From: Chitinophagaceae bacterium | Lineage (GTDB): Bacteria; Bacteroidota; Bacteroidia; Chitinophagales; Chitinophagaceae | Direction: 5' to 3' | Assembly: GCA_019638595.1 (NCBI GenBank) | Contig: JAHBTJ010000036.1 | Span: 1 to 42,924 of the forward strand | DNA length: 42,924 nucleotides | Part shown: positions 8,785 to 16,787 of the stretch, piece by piece | Position numbering within the stretch: position 1 is the first letter of the stretch | How the letters are laid out: each line of letters starts with the position of its first letter | Position numbers and translations under genes: made by a program | The notes under the pieces: generated by a model | What the model was told of the DNA's origin: nothing | What the model saw: the letters and a program-made list of their open reading frames with translations, nothing else | Database searches by the model: none

Positions 8785-10155
8785 TTATCTCTGCTTTTTC
8801 CATAATTGATTGAACGATTCCGGTGCGAAGCGGGGCAGCTTCCTGTTTTTCCCCCAGGCATTTGCAAACAATAAAGCAGCCACCCTGTTTTTTGTATGAC
8901 CACCTGCCAGGTTTAGCACCCGGCGATGGCTGCATGCCATAGCCCATAATTTCCAGGCAAATTTCTCCGTACGGGCCGCATGTTTAACTGCAAGTTGCCG
9001 GTTATGTAAAAGCAATTGGTGAAGCGGTATACCAACGGGACACACTTCGGTGCAGGCACCACAAAGGGAAGAAGCCTGTGATAAATGCCCGTATTCCTTC
9101 ATTTCCTTAAGATGAGGAGTAATAACAGAACCAACAGGACCTCCGTATGTGCTGTTATAAGTATGCCCGCCGATATTGCGAAAAACAGGACACACATTCA
9201 GGCATGCGCCGCAACGGATGCAATACAGGCTTTCTCTTGCTTTCGGATCGGCAAGCAAACGTGTACGCCCGTTGTCAAGCAATATTACATACATCCTTTC
9301 AGGCCCATCTTTTTCGCCGGATTTCCTGGGTCCTGTAAAAATCGAATTATACACAGTGATTTGCTGACCTGAACCATGTGTTGCAAGCAATGGCCAAAAA
9401 AGGGCCAAATCCCTCACAGAAGGTAATATTTTCTCAATACCGGTAACAGCGATATGAACTTTCGGAAAGCTCGTGCTTAAACGGCCGTTCCCTTCATTTT
9501 CTGTTAATGCAACACCTCCGATATCAGCCAGTAAAAAATTAACGCCTGTGATGCCTATATCTGCCTGCACATATTTTTCCCTTAGGATCTTCCGGGCAAA
9601 CTGCGTGAGCGCTTCCGGGGCCAATCCTTCAGGGGCGCCCAGCTTTTTATGGAACAGATCCGCCACTTCTTCTTTACTCTTATGCATGGAGGGTGCTACA
9701 AGATGATAAGGTGGTTCTCCCGCCAGTTGCTGAATGTATTCGCCTAAATCCGTCTCTACCACTTCTATCCCTCGGGAAAACAGGAATGGATTAAGATGAA
9801 TTTCTTCGGTCACCATGGATTTGCTTTTCACCACAAGCCTGGCGTTTACCTCCTTACATATCCCGGCAACCGCATCCAACGCCTCCTGTGCTGTTGCCGC
9901 CCAAATCACTTTTCCGCCGTTTTGAGTGAAATGTTTTTCAAACCGCAGCAGGTAGATATCCAGGTTTTCAATAGTAGTTCTTTTGATGTGATTGGCTGTT
10001 TTTTTGGCAGACTGCAGGTCAGAGAATTGCGGAATGCCTTTCCGGAAAGCAATATCTGATTGCAGGAGACTATGGTTGATCTTACGGCGGTGTTCCGCAT
10101 CGGAAAACTTTTCCCTGCTTTGCTCAATGAATATTTGTTTACGGGTTTTTAACAC
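8785..10155 (-). CDS. lutB: LutB-type iron-sulfur protein of L-lactate oxidation
   Basis: A 456-residue protein with an LUD domain (about residues 70-300) and then two ferredoxin-like 4Fe-4S sites: Cys312, 315, 318 and 322 (YCIRCGACLNVCPVF), and Cys365, 368 and 372 (LCGACTEVCPVG). This is the LutB layout. It forms the L-lactate-oxidising complex with LutA and LutC and passes electrons to an acceptor that is not seen here. The start is a GTG at 10155 placed 2 bp after the stop of the preceding gene, which suggests translational coupling; no ATG is available near it. Its place at the end of a glycan operon suggests that lactate arises from the sugar released upstream. Confidence 0.92.
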   Translation of the reverse strand: MLKTRKQIFIEQSREKFSDAEHRRKINHSLLQSDIAFRKGIPQFSDLQSAKKTANHIKRTTIENLDIYLLRFEKHFTQNGGKVIWAATAQEALDAVAGICKEVNARLVVKSKSMVTEEIHLNPFLFSRGIEVVETDLGEYIQQLAGEPPYHLVAPSMHKSKEEVADLFHKKLGAPEGLAPEALTQFARKILREKYVQADIGITGVNFLLADIGGVALTENEGNGRLSTSFPKVHIAVTGIEKILPSVRDLALFWPLLATHGSGQQITVYNSIFTGPRKSGEKDGPERMYVILLDNGRTRLLADPKARESLYCIRCGACLNVCPVFRNIGGHTYNSTYGGPVGSVITPHLKEMKEYGHLSQASSLCGACTEVCPVGIPLHQLLLHNRQLAVKHAARTEKFAWKLWAMACSHRRVLNLAGGHTKNRVAALLFANAWGKNRKLPRFAPESFNQLWKKQR

Positions 10156-10157
10156 TG

Positions 10158-12167
10158 CTATGGTTTGATTTCTATAATTGAATATACAGGAACCGGAGGA
10201 ACCTTCATATACAAATAACTATCCTTATACTTAAAAGACAATTTCTTCCCTTCGGGCTGCAATTTTACCGAACCAGGTTTAGATGCAAGATGTAATTTAA
10301 CCTGTAATACATTCGTAGAACTTAGTTCATCATACTGCATGATGGACTTATTAGCATGATCGCCGCCAACATTGATAAGATGCACTAAAGTGGATCTCCT
10401 TTTCCTGGTTAAAACAACATGTACCTTATGTGAACCCTCTACATATAAATCCCGTTCGGGAAGCAGCCTGTCTATAACATCAGCTACTAATTTATTCAAC
10501 ACCGGGGTTTTATACTGCTGATACGCTGAAGAAATATCCAGGTATACCACACCGATAAAACCTTTCCCCAACGGATGTACAGTGGCTACCGGGTATTGAG
10601 TAGCATAACGATAGTCACATTGGGCGTAAATCCGCCCTTCTGTCTCACTTATATTTGACGGGATCACTTTCTGCCACCTCGTTTTCAACCCTGCAATACC
10701 ACCTGCTTTTTCGCTACCTGCGTTCAGCAGTAACAGGCTGTCCCTTCCTTCAAACTTCACCGGCAGCCATGAAGAAAAAGCACGAGAAGCTGCTGCCCCG
10801 ATTACCAGCAGGCGACCGCCCCGTTTTACATAGTCTGAAAGCTGTTGAAGCAGCTTTTCATCAAACTGTTCCCATTCCGGTATCACAATCAAAGAATATT
10901 GTTCCATCTTTTTCTGCAGGTGATGATCCATCAATATTTCCACGCTGTAACGATTGTCCAGCAAAAGAGAAGTAATGCCCTCCATGTGCGACGACCAGCC
11001 ATAGACGCCTTCGTTTTTTTGTTTCCATCCATACAAAGAATACCATATCCCTACCTGGGGTACTACTGCTGCATCTTTACAAAAGGGTTCACGTTGCCTG
11101 CAATATGCTGCCAGTTGCGACATCGCTTCCACATCAATAATCCTGAAGGAAGCATCCCGGTTTTGCTGAAAATATACCTGGAATCCTCCACCCATTGCCA
11201 TTACCTGGGCGGCCTCCTGTTGTAATTGAACAAGAGATTTCGGGCTGTGTATCCCGGCCATAAAATCTATTGGAAAAAAGCTCCAGGCCATCAGGTCCCA
11301 GGGCCGTTGCTGCAATGCCAGGCACCTGGCTTGGAATGCGCTGCTGTACACACAATTCGCGGCCGACACATCCCCCGAAAGAAAGTCAACAGGCACATCT
11401 ACGGGCACTGGCATCATGGAAGAATAAGCCCAGTTACTGGCAATTTGAAATCCCGGGTTATGATGATGGATTGAATCAATATAGGCACGAAGATATGTAC
11501 GATAAGCATCCCTGTTATGATCTGTCCACAACTGATATCCGGGGTCAGATGACTTCTTTGGTACGTAAGAAAGTTTTGTTTTGTTCAGGAACGACTGCAT
11601 ATTGGCAGGTGAATAGTCCAGCCCCGTTGACCAGCAATCTCCATCTATCCATGCTCCATCAATACCGTACACATCTATCATTTCTTTCAATTGCGGTATC
11701 ATCAATTCCGTGCTGTATCCACCTTCATAAGAGGCTTTGGTAGAATCAATATTACCATCCGCATTGATACGCGCCCATTCAGGATGCTCATGGATAGCTT
11801 TGGCATCCCATAATCCCGAATAATGTACATACAGCGGAATATCGAACTTTTGGGTCACAGATCTCCAGATACGCAACGGATCTGATGAAAAGCTGCCTGC
11901 ACTGTATCCTACCTTTGTTGGATAACTGGAATAACCCGGATGTCCTTTGCTGTCTACCTGGATATAATCCGGGCGGGTGCGCCTCAAAAACTCACCCAAA
12001 AGTGTTGTATCAAAATTCTTTCCCAGCTCCCGGTCTTTTTCGGTTGCGTGAAAATCAAAATGAAAGCCGAAAAAACTATCGGCACGTTTTTTATGCTGAG
12101 CAGCGCCTGTCAGGAACAAAAAGAGACTGATCATCACCAATAAACATTCAACTGTTCTTTTCCTCAT
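10158..12167 (-). CDS. Putative glycoside hydrolase: TIM barrel plus beta-galactosidase-trimerisation-like domain
   Basis: A 669-residue protein with a signal peptide (about residues 1-23, ending TGAAQ). Residues 30-340 read as a TIM barrel of the alpha-fucosidase/GHL superfamily: FGFHFDFHATEKD, PDYIQVDSKGHPG, PLYVHYSGLWD, and GIDGAWIDGDCW with a possible acidic catalytic residue. Residues 370-480 resemble the Rossmann-like beta-galactosidase trimerisation domain, with YSLIVIPEWEQF and YVKRGGRLLVIGA. A small beta domain follows. This layout fits GH151-type or hypothetical (GHL6) alpha-L-fucosidases, but the assignment is not certain. It is probably periplasmic. It sits 9 bp after the mutarotase gene and 2 bp before lutB. 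Confidence 0.6.
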   Translation of the reverse strand: MRKRTVECLLVMISLFLFLTGAAQHKKRADSFFGFHFDFHATEKDRELGKNFDTTLLGEFLRRTRPDYIQVDSKGHPGYSSYPTKVGYSAGSFSSDPLRIWRSVTQKFDIPLYVHYSGLWDAKAIHEHPEWARINADGNIDSTKASYEGGYSTELMIPQLKEMIDVYGIDGAWIDGDCWSTGLDYSPANMQSFLNKTKLSYVPKKSSDPGYQLWTDHNRDAYRTYLRAYIDSIHHHNPGFQIASNWAYSSMMPVPVDVPVDFLSGDVSAANCVYSSAFQARCLALQQRPWDLMAWSFFPIDFMAGIHSPKSLVQLQQEAAQVMAMGGGFQVYFQQNRDASFRIIDVEAMSQLAAYCRQREPFCKDAAVVPQVGIWYSLYGWKQKNEGVYGWSSHMEGITSLLLDNRYSVEILMDHHLQKKMEQYSLIVIPEWEQFDEKLLQQLSDYVKRGGRLLVIGAAASRAFSSWLPVKFEGRDSLLLLNAGSEKAGGIAGLKTRWQKVIPSNISETEGRIYAQCDYRYATQYPVATVHPLGKGFIGVVYLDISSAYQQYKTPVLNKLVADVIDRLLPERDLYVEGSHKVHVVLTRKRRSTLVHLINVGGDHANKSIMQYDELSSTNVLQVKLHLASKPGSVKLQPEGKKLSFKYKDSYLYMKVPPVPVYSIIEIKP

Positions 12168-12176
12168 ACCTGTTAA

Positions 12177-12611
12177 TTAATCTGTATGAAATACTTCTTC
12201 CATCTCTGTCCATGTTTCTCCTTTTTGGGCAGCTTCCGGCAGCGGTATCTGGCAGGGCGCTGTTTCCCGCCACCATCGCTGGGTAGTCGTATCCGAAGCT
12301 ATCTTCTTCATATCGGCTTCGTAATCTTTTCCAACGTATTCATAATGGCTAAAGAGATAAAAAGCGGTATCGATCTGTTTCAGGTAGATCGTATAATTCC
12401 GGATATTGGCTTCACTGATCTTTTTCAACACACCTTCCCAGGTAGCTGCATGCAATTCTTTATAATAGGCTATCTTGTCCGGGCGAATGCCAGTAACCAT
12501 ACCCACCCTTTTTACCGGGTTTTGCGGCGGCCCGGCAGGTGGCGCCTGGGATGTACAGCCTGCCAGTAATACAACTGACAACAGCAACAAGCAATATTGA
12601 ATTCTTATCAT
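12177..12611 (-). CDS. RhaM-type sugar mutarotase carried as a lipoprotein
   Basis: A 144-residue protein. Residues 1-19 form a lipoprotein signal with lipobox LLAGC (Cys19), followed by a proline-rich spacer and a RhaM-family domain (PF05336). RhaM enzymes interconvert alpha and beta anomers of L-rhamnose, and some members act on L-fucose. Landmarks include PDKIAYYKELH with the family's Tyr and His, the NYTIYL strand, QRWWRETAP with the Trp pair, and the terminal EVFHTD. The family is normally cytosolic and about 105 residues long, so the lipid anchor is unusual. It would place the enzyme in the periplasm, where sugar is released. It lies between the symporter and a hydrolase gene, with gaps of 20 and 9 bp. 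Confidence 0.8.
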   Translation of the reverse strand: MIRIQYCLLLLSVVLLAGCTSQAPPAGPPQNPVKRVGMVTGIRPDKIAYYKELHAATWEGVLKKISEANIRNYTIYLKQIDTAFYLFSHYEYVGKDYEADMKKIASDTTTQRWWRETAPCQIPLPEAAQKGETWTEMEEVFHTD

Positions 12612-12631
12612 GATGTATTAATTGTTTCAAA

Positions 12632-14284
12632 TCAACCAAAAAGAATGTACAGTACAATCATTACGCATAATAATAGCACAGCCTGTAATTTATAATTGGC
12701 AATACCTTTCCATCCCGGGGCACGCAACGGATCTAACGGATGTCTCCAGAATAAGCTTTTACTTTCTGCCGTATGCACCATCGGAAAAACAAAGGAAAGT
12801 ATTACCTGTATCAACAGGCAGACACACAGCAGGTAAAAAGCCATCATCATAAAAGGTGTTTGTCCAAACCAGCTTTCAGGCAACACTTTATTAAGCGTAA
12901 ATACCAACACACCGAGTGCAGAGCCAATCCAAAGCGTATACTGAGCTGCCCGGGCAGACGCCCTGCCCCAGAAAATACCCAATAAAAAAACGCAGGTAAT
13001 GGGTGGAGCTATATGAGCTATCACATCATTCAAGCCATTGAAAAGGCTCTCATAACTATTCAGCAAAGGCAAAAGCCCAATGGAAAAAACCAGTGCAGCC
13101 AAAACAGATACCCGGCCTAAAAACACCAACCTGCGATCGCCTGCATCGGGACGAAATCTCTTGTAAAGGTCGTAGCTTACCAGGGTAGATATTGAGTTGA
13201 GCGCACCCGCTACCTGGCTCATCAGCCCCGAAAGTAAGGCTGCCACTACAATCCCTACCAGCCCGGTCGGCAACAATTGGGATATCATCAGGGTATAAAT
13301 TCCCTTACTGTTAACTACAGGAGTTCCGTTGGTATCAACAGAAGTTACACTGCTTACATCCAGTATGCCTTTTTGCACCAGCGCATAGGCCAGCAAACCG
13401 GGCACTACAAAAATAAACACAGGTAAAATTTTGATAAACCCGCAAAACAAAGCCCCGGCACGTGCATGGTTTTCATCGCGGGCACCCAACACACGCTGTA
13501 CAATGGTTTGATCGGCACACCAGTACCAGATACCTAGTACGGGGTAACCAAGAAATACGGCATACCACGGCATACCACTACTATCTCCGTGCGGACGCAG
13601 CATAGACAATTTGTCAAGTGCATTATTTTGCTGTAAAGTTTCCACCAGCGTACTCCAATTGCCCAGCCTGGAAAATGATACCCAGGTAATAACAACTGCT
13701 CCTGCAACCAATACTATGGTTTGGACTGACTCTGTAACCACTACAGCCTTCAACCCTCCTACCATTGTATACACCGCCACCAAAACAGCAATAACCGTAA
13801 CACTCACATACATATCAATTCCAAACAGCGTTTCCAGCACAATGCCTCCTGCCAGTAACGAAAAGGCAATGTGAATAATCACTGCCGACACAATTGAAAT
13901 AATAGTCAACCAGTCGCGGCAGGCCTGGTTATATCGCTTTTGCAGAAAAACAGGTAAAGTAGGTACACCCGAACGAATATAAAAGGGTACAAAAAACAAA
14001 GCCAGCAGGATCAGCGTAAAAGCCGCCATCCATTCAAAATTGCCATTCAGCAAACCCGTATCAAAACCCGATTGCGCCAGGCTTACGAGATGGATACAGG
14101 ATATATTGGTCGCAAACAAAGCAAGTCCTATCATTGGCCAGCGCAGCGATTTACCGGCAAGAAAATAATCTTCCGACACGCTGGCAACAACTGCTTTTCG
14201 CTTCCGCAATCCCACCCATAACCCCACACCAACAATCCCTGCAATATAACCAAGACAAATAAGAATATCCGGCGTTTGTATCAT
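12632..14284 (-). CDS. Sodium:solute symporter (SSS/SGLT family), probable monosaccharide importer
   Basis: A 550-residue inner-membrane protein with about 14 hydrophobic segments spread over its length and the SSS fold. Typical parts are SEDYFLAGKSLRWPMIG near residue 38, the region around ATNISCIHLV, GIWYWCADQTIVQRVLGA at about 255, and a late QVAGALNSISTLVSYDLYK segment. Family members move sugars, myo-inositol and other solutes with Na+. Its neighbours, a fucosidase upstream and a mutarotase downstream, suggest that it imports the released deoxyhexose; the substrate is inferred. The gaps are 40 bp to the GH29 gene and 20 bp to the mutarotase gene. Confidence 0.88.
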   Translation of the reverse strand: MIQTPDILICLGYIAGIVGVGLWVGLRKRKAVVASVSEDYFLAGKSLRWPMIGLALFATNISCIHLVSLAQSGFDTGLLNGNFEWMAAFTLILLALFFVPFYIRSGVPTLPVFLQKRYNQACRDWLTIISIVSAVIIHIAFSLLAGGIVLETLFGIDMYVSVTVIAVLVAVYTMVGGLKAVVVTESVQTIVLVAGAVVITWVSFSRLGNWSTLVETLQQNNALDKLSMLRPHGDSSGMPWYAVFLGYPVLGIWYWCADQTIVQRVLGARDENHARAGALFCGFIKILPVFIFVVPGLLAYALVQKGILDVSSVTSVDTNGTPVVNSKGIYTLMISQLLPTGLVGIVVAALLSGLMSQVAGALNSISTLVSYDLYKRFRPDAGDRRLVFLGRVSVLAALVFSIGLLPLLNSYESLFNGLNDVIAHIAPPITCVFLLGIFWGRASARAAQYTLWIGSALGVLVFTLNKVLPESWFGQTPFMMMAFYLLCVCLLIQVILSFVFPMVHTAESKSLFWRHPLDPLRAPGWKGIANYKLQAVLLLCVMIVLYILFG

Positions 14285-14324
14285 ACAATAATCAATCGTT
14301 GTTTAGTTTCCTGCGCATGTTATA

Positions 14325-16685
14325 TCAAAGCGCATATACAGCTAATCGCAACAACGGTATACCCGGTTGCTTTGATGTGATCCGTAGTCTGACCCTATCT
14401 GTATCTACCGGCACAACAGCCTGTATCCTTTTTCTCCCCACACTGCTGCCAGAAGCGATTTCCTTCCAGGCTCCCTCTACCCAGGCATCCAGTTTATAGG
14501 ATTGAATATGCTGTCCTTTGGCAATATCTTCTTCAAGTTCCAGCCAGCCCGGCTTTTTCTTCCCTTTCCAGCTGATAATCCGTTCTTCACCGGTGGAAAT
14601 AAAGGAAAGGGTTAAGAGGGGCGCCCCAAAAGTGCTTTTTATTTTCTTTCCGAAATCTGCCAGTCTCTGTTGTTCGGCGGGCACAATTACTCCACTGGTA
14701 TCCGGTGTCATGTTGATAAGGAGGTTGGCGCCGCGACCGATAGATTCCAGGTATACTTTCATCAAAAAATCCACACTTCTGAGCGTCTTGTCCGAATCAG
14801 GATACCAGAACCATTTATCGCGCGTATGAATATTTGCTTCCGCGGGCAGCCACCCTGTATTTTCAGGGCCTACCCACATAGATGACCAGTTTTGACCAGT
14901 GACAAGATTGGAAAGCGGGTAGTCTGCCCACCCCTGTTCACTGCCCGACCAACGCACATCGGGACGCGTGCCGCCCATGACTACAGCCTGCGGTTGCAAA
15001 TTATTCACCATCGTTCTAATAGCATCGCCATAGCCGGTGCCCAATCGCCGCATCGTTTTACCATCCATAACATCCCATCCAAACGGATCATAAGCGCCAT
15101 CAAACCATAGATAGTCTATCTGTCCGTAGTTGGTTAACAATTCGCGTAGTTGTTCAACAAATTTTGTAAAATAAGCGTTAACGTCTCCCACTATTTTGCG
15201 CTTTCCCATTGGATCCGGTGTGCTGGTACAGTTCTCATTTTTATCGCCTCCCGATACATACAGCCCGGGTTGCACGCCGTACTTCCTGCAGGCAGCAACA
15301 AACTCTGCCACTACATCTCCTTTGCCATTTTTCCATGGCGACTTCCTTACAGAGTAATCAGTGGTTTTGGTAGGCCACAAACAAAAACCATTGTGATGCT
15401 TAGCAGTAAGCACTACATGCTTCGCACCAAATGAAACCGCCGTTTTTACCCACTGCTCTGCATCCAGTTTTGAAGGGTCAAATACACTGACATCAGGAAC
15501 CGTCATAAAATCCGAGGCCATATACGCAGCAGGACCAAAATGTATAAACGCGCCCAATTGGCGTTGCTGAAATTCCAGTTGCTGAGGAGTAGGCTTATCG
15601 GTATGTTTAAACAGCGGGACGTTTTCTTTTGTAACATCTCCATCGGGGGCAATGAGTACAGGCGTCCAGTTGCCCTGGTGAACAGGGGTTTTGTTCACTG
15701 CATTCATATCTGCAAAAAAATGTTCAAATAATTCCCGGGGAGTTCCTTTGTATGTCGCCCACTGCAGATCGCCTGCCGTAGTTTGATCGCTGCCGGTAAA
15801 GTATAATATGGTTTGACCTTTGTAATAACACAACTCAACATCAGACGCATTGCTTTCCGGGGTTCCCGGATCAATCAAAGGTATATTGCGAACAGAAGGA
15901 TCGAAAGTTACAAATGGCCGGCTGGCCGGCGCGTCTTCCCAATTCACCAGATCTTTCGACCGGGTGATCCGGGTTTCGTAACCCATTTTAATGTGTTCAA
16001 GATACAATGTATAATACCATTCTCCTTCATAATACAAGGCAGGTCCTCCTACGTACTTTTCTTTACCATACACAGCGCCGGGAATTTCTTTCCAGTTTAC
16101 CAGGTCATCCGACGCTACATAACGAAAAGTAAAAGGCTTCCAGGTAGGGTCGTTGGTTTCGTACAACAATATAAATTTGTCTTTTCCCCTGCAAACAGTG
16201 GTATTGAAAAAAAACTCTTTTGGATTAGCTTTCAGAACAGTTACCGGCTTACTCCAGTTTGTAAGATCGGAAGAACTGGTCATCGTTATCTCTGTCATTT
16301 GACGCCAGGGTTTACCTTCCCCATAATTGCCGGCAAATATGTATACCGTATTATTGTATACCAGCACCGTTCCAAATCCATGATTTTTCAAAGCAACGGA
16401 AATAAGCTTACCAGTTTCCACATCCCGTATCCTTATCTCATCTTCATGAAAATGATCTCCCGGTTTCGCCCCTTTTACATCCCAGAAACGCTGGTTGCTT
16501 TCCATGAGGTATAACCGGTCATTAAAAACAAAAGGAGATGATTCTACCAGCGGAGAGCCTAAACGCCCTTGCTTAGCAATGGGATTTTTCCAGGTATCCT
16601 GTGCCGTTACACCGGAGACAGTTAAAATACCGAAGCATAGCAGATATATCCATTGTAATCCATTTTTTCGCTTCATATGCGTCAT
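14325..16685 (-). CDS. Beta-propeller / GH29 alpha-L-fucosidase fusion protein
   Basis: This is a 786-residue secreted protein as annotated. After the signal peptide (ending SGVTAQ) comes a five-bladed-propeller-like part resembling GH43/GH32 folds at about residues 32-330, with repeats such as SSSDLTNWSKP, ASDDLVNWKEI and RSKDLVNWEDA. From about residue 370 a GH29 alpha-L-fucosidase follows: LGAFIHFGP, LTAKHHNGFCLWPT, and IDYLWFDGAYDP with the catalytic nucleophile Asp529. A C-terminal beta domain ends the chain. An ATG at 16730 lies upstream of the predicted promoter element at 16708-16717, so the start is placed at 16685; 16676 is also possible. It is the first gene of the operon running down to lutA. 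It should release L-fucose from glycans. Confidence 0.88.
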   Translation of the reverse strand: MTHMKRKNGLQWIYLLCFGILTVSGVTAQDTWKNPIAKQGRLGSPLVESSPFVFNDRLYLMESNQRFWDVKGAKPGDHFHEDEIRIRDVETGKLISVALKNHGFGTVLVYNNTVYIFAGNYGEGKPWRQMTEITMTSSSDLTNWSKPVTVLKANPKEFFFNTTVCRGKDKFILLYETNDPTWKPFTFRYVASDDLVNWKEIPGAVYGKEKYVGGPALYYEGEWYYTLYLEHIKMGYETRITRSKDLVNWEDAPASRPFVTFDPSVRNIPLIDPGTPESNASDVELCYYKGQTILYFTGSDQTTAGDLQWATYKGTPRELFEHFFADMNAVNKTPVHQGNWTPVLIAPDGDVTKENVPLFKHTDKPTPQQLEFQQRQLGAFIHFGPAAYMASDFMTVPDVSVFDPSKLDAEQWVKTAVSFGAKHVVLTAKHHNGFCLWPTKTTDYSVRKSPWKNGKGDVVAEFVAACRKYGVQPGLYVSGGDKNENCTSTPDPMGKRKIVGDVNAYFTKFVEQLRELLTNYGQIDYLWFDGAYDPFGWDVMDGKTMRRLGTGYGDAIRTMVNNLQPQAVVMGGTRPDVRWSGSEQGWADYPLSNLVTGQNWSSMWVGPENTGWLPAEANIHTRDKWFWYPDSDKTLRSVDFLMKVYLESIGRGANLLINMTPDTSGVIVPAEQQRLADFGKKIKSTFGAPLLTLSFISTGEERIISWKGKKKPGWLELEEDIAKGQHIQSYKLDAWVEGAWKEIASGSSVGRKRIQAVVPVDTDRVRLRITSKQPGIPLLRLAVYAL

Positions 16686-16707
16686 CGTTTGTTCGTTCTT
16701 TGATAGG

Positions 16708-16717
16708 TAAAATTCTA
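16708..16717 (-). promoter_or_regulatory. Predicted weak -7 element of the GH29 operon
   Basis: On the coding strand this reads TAGAATTTTA, identical to the element before susC at 27461-27470. In both places it lies at the same distance (17 bp) from the upstream operator. It matches TAnnTTTG poorly, as expected for a promoter that needs an activator. Confidence 0.5.
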
Positions 16718-16734
16718 TTTTCAGTACCATGCTG

Positions 16735-16772
16735 CCAATAGAATATAAGTGGATAAGGATGGATTATCCTAT
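16735..16772 (-). promoter_or_regulatory. Predicted AraC-family operator before the GH29 operon
   Basis: On the coding strand: ATAGGATAATCC, 13 bases, then TATATTCTATTGG. It lies wholly in the gap between the TIM-barrel gene stop (16788) and the GH29 start. It shares its layout and 17 invariant bases with the sites at 27488, 28224 and 29204. The direct repeat ATAATCCAT / ATATTCTAT has a 21 bp period. The last bases contain TTG, which can serve as the -33 element. Confidence 0.75.
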
Positions 16773-16787
16773 GACAAGCAGGCATTA

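Noticed and set aside
8785-8947. A longer LutA reaching back to 8947
   Set aside because: The extra 57 residues overlap the end of lutB and do not resemble the family, whose N-terminus begins at MHVELFIPC (8776).
16686-16730. A longer start of the GH29 fusion at ATG 16730
   Set aside because: It would put 15 residues before the signal peptide, and the predicted -7 element lies inside that stretch, downstream of this ATG.
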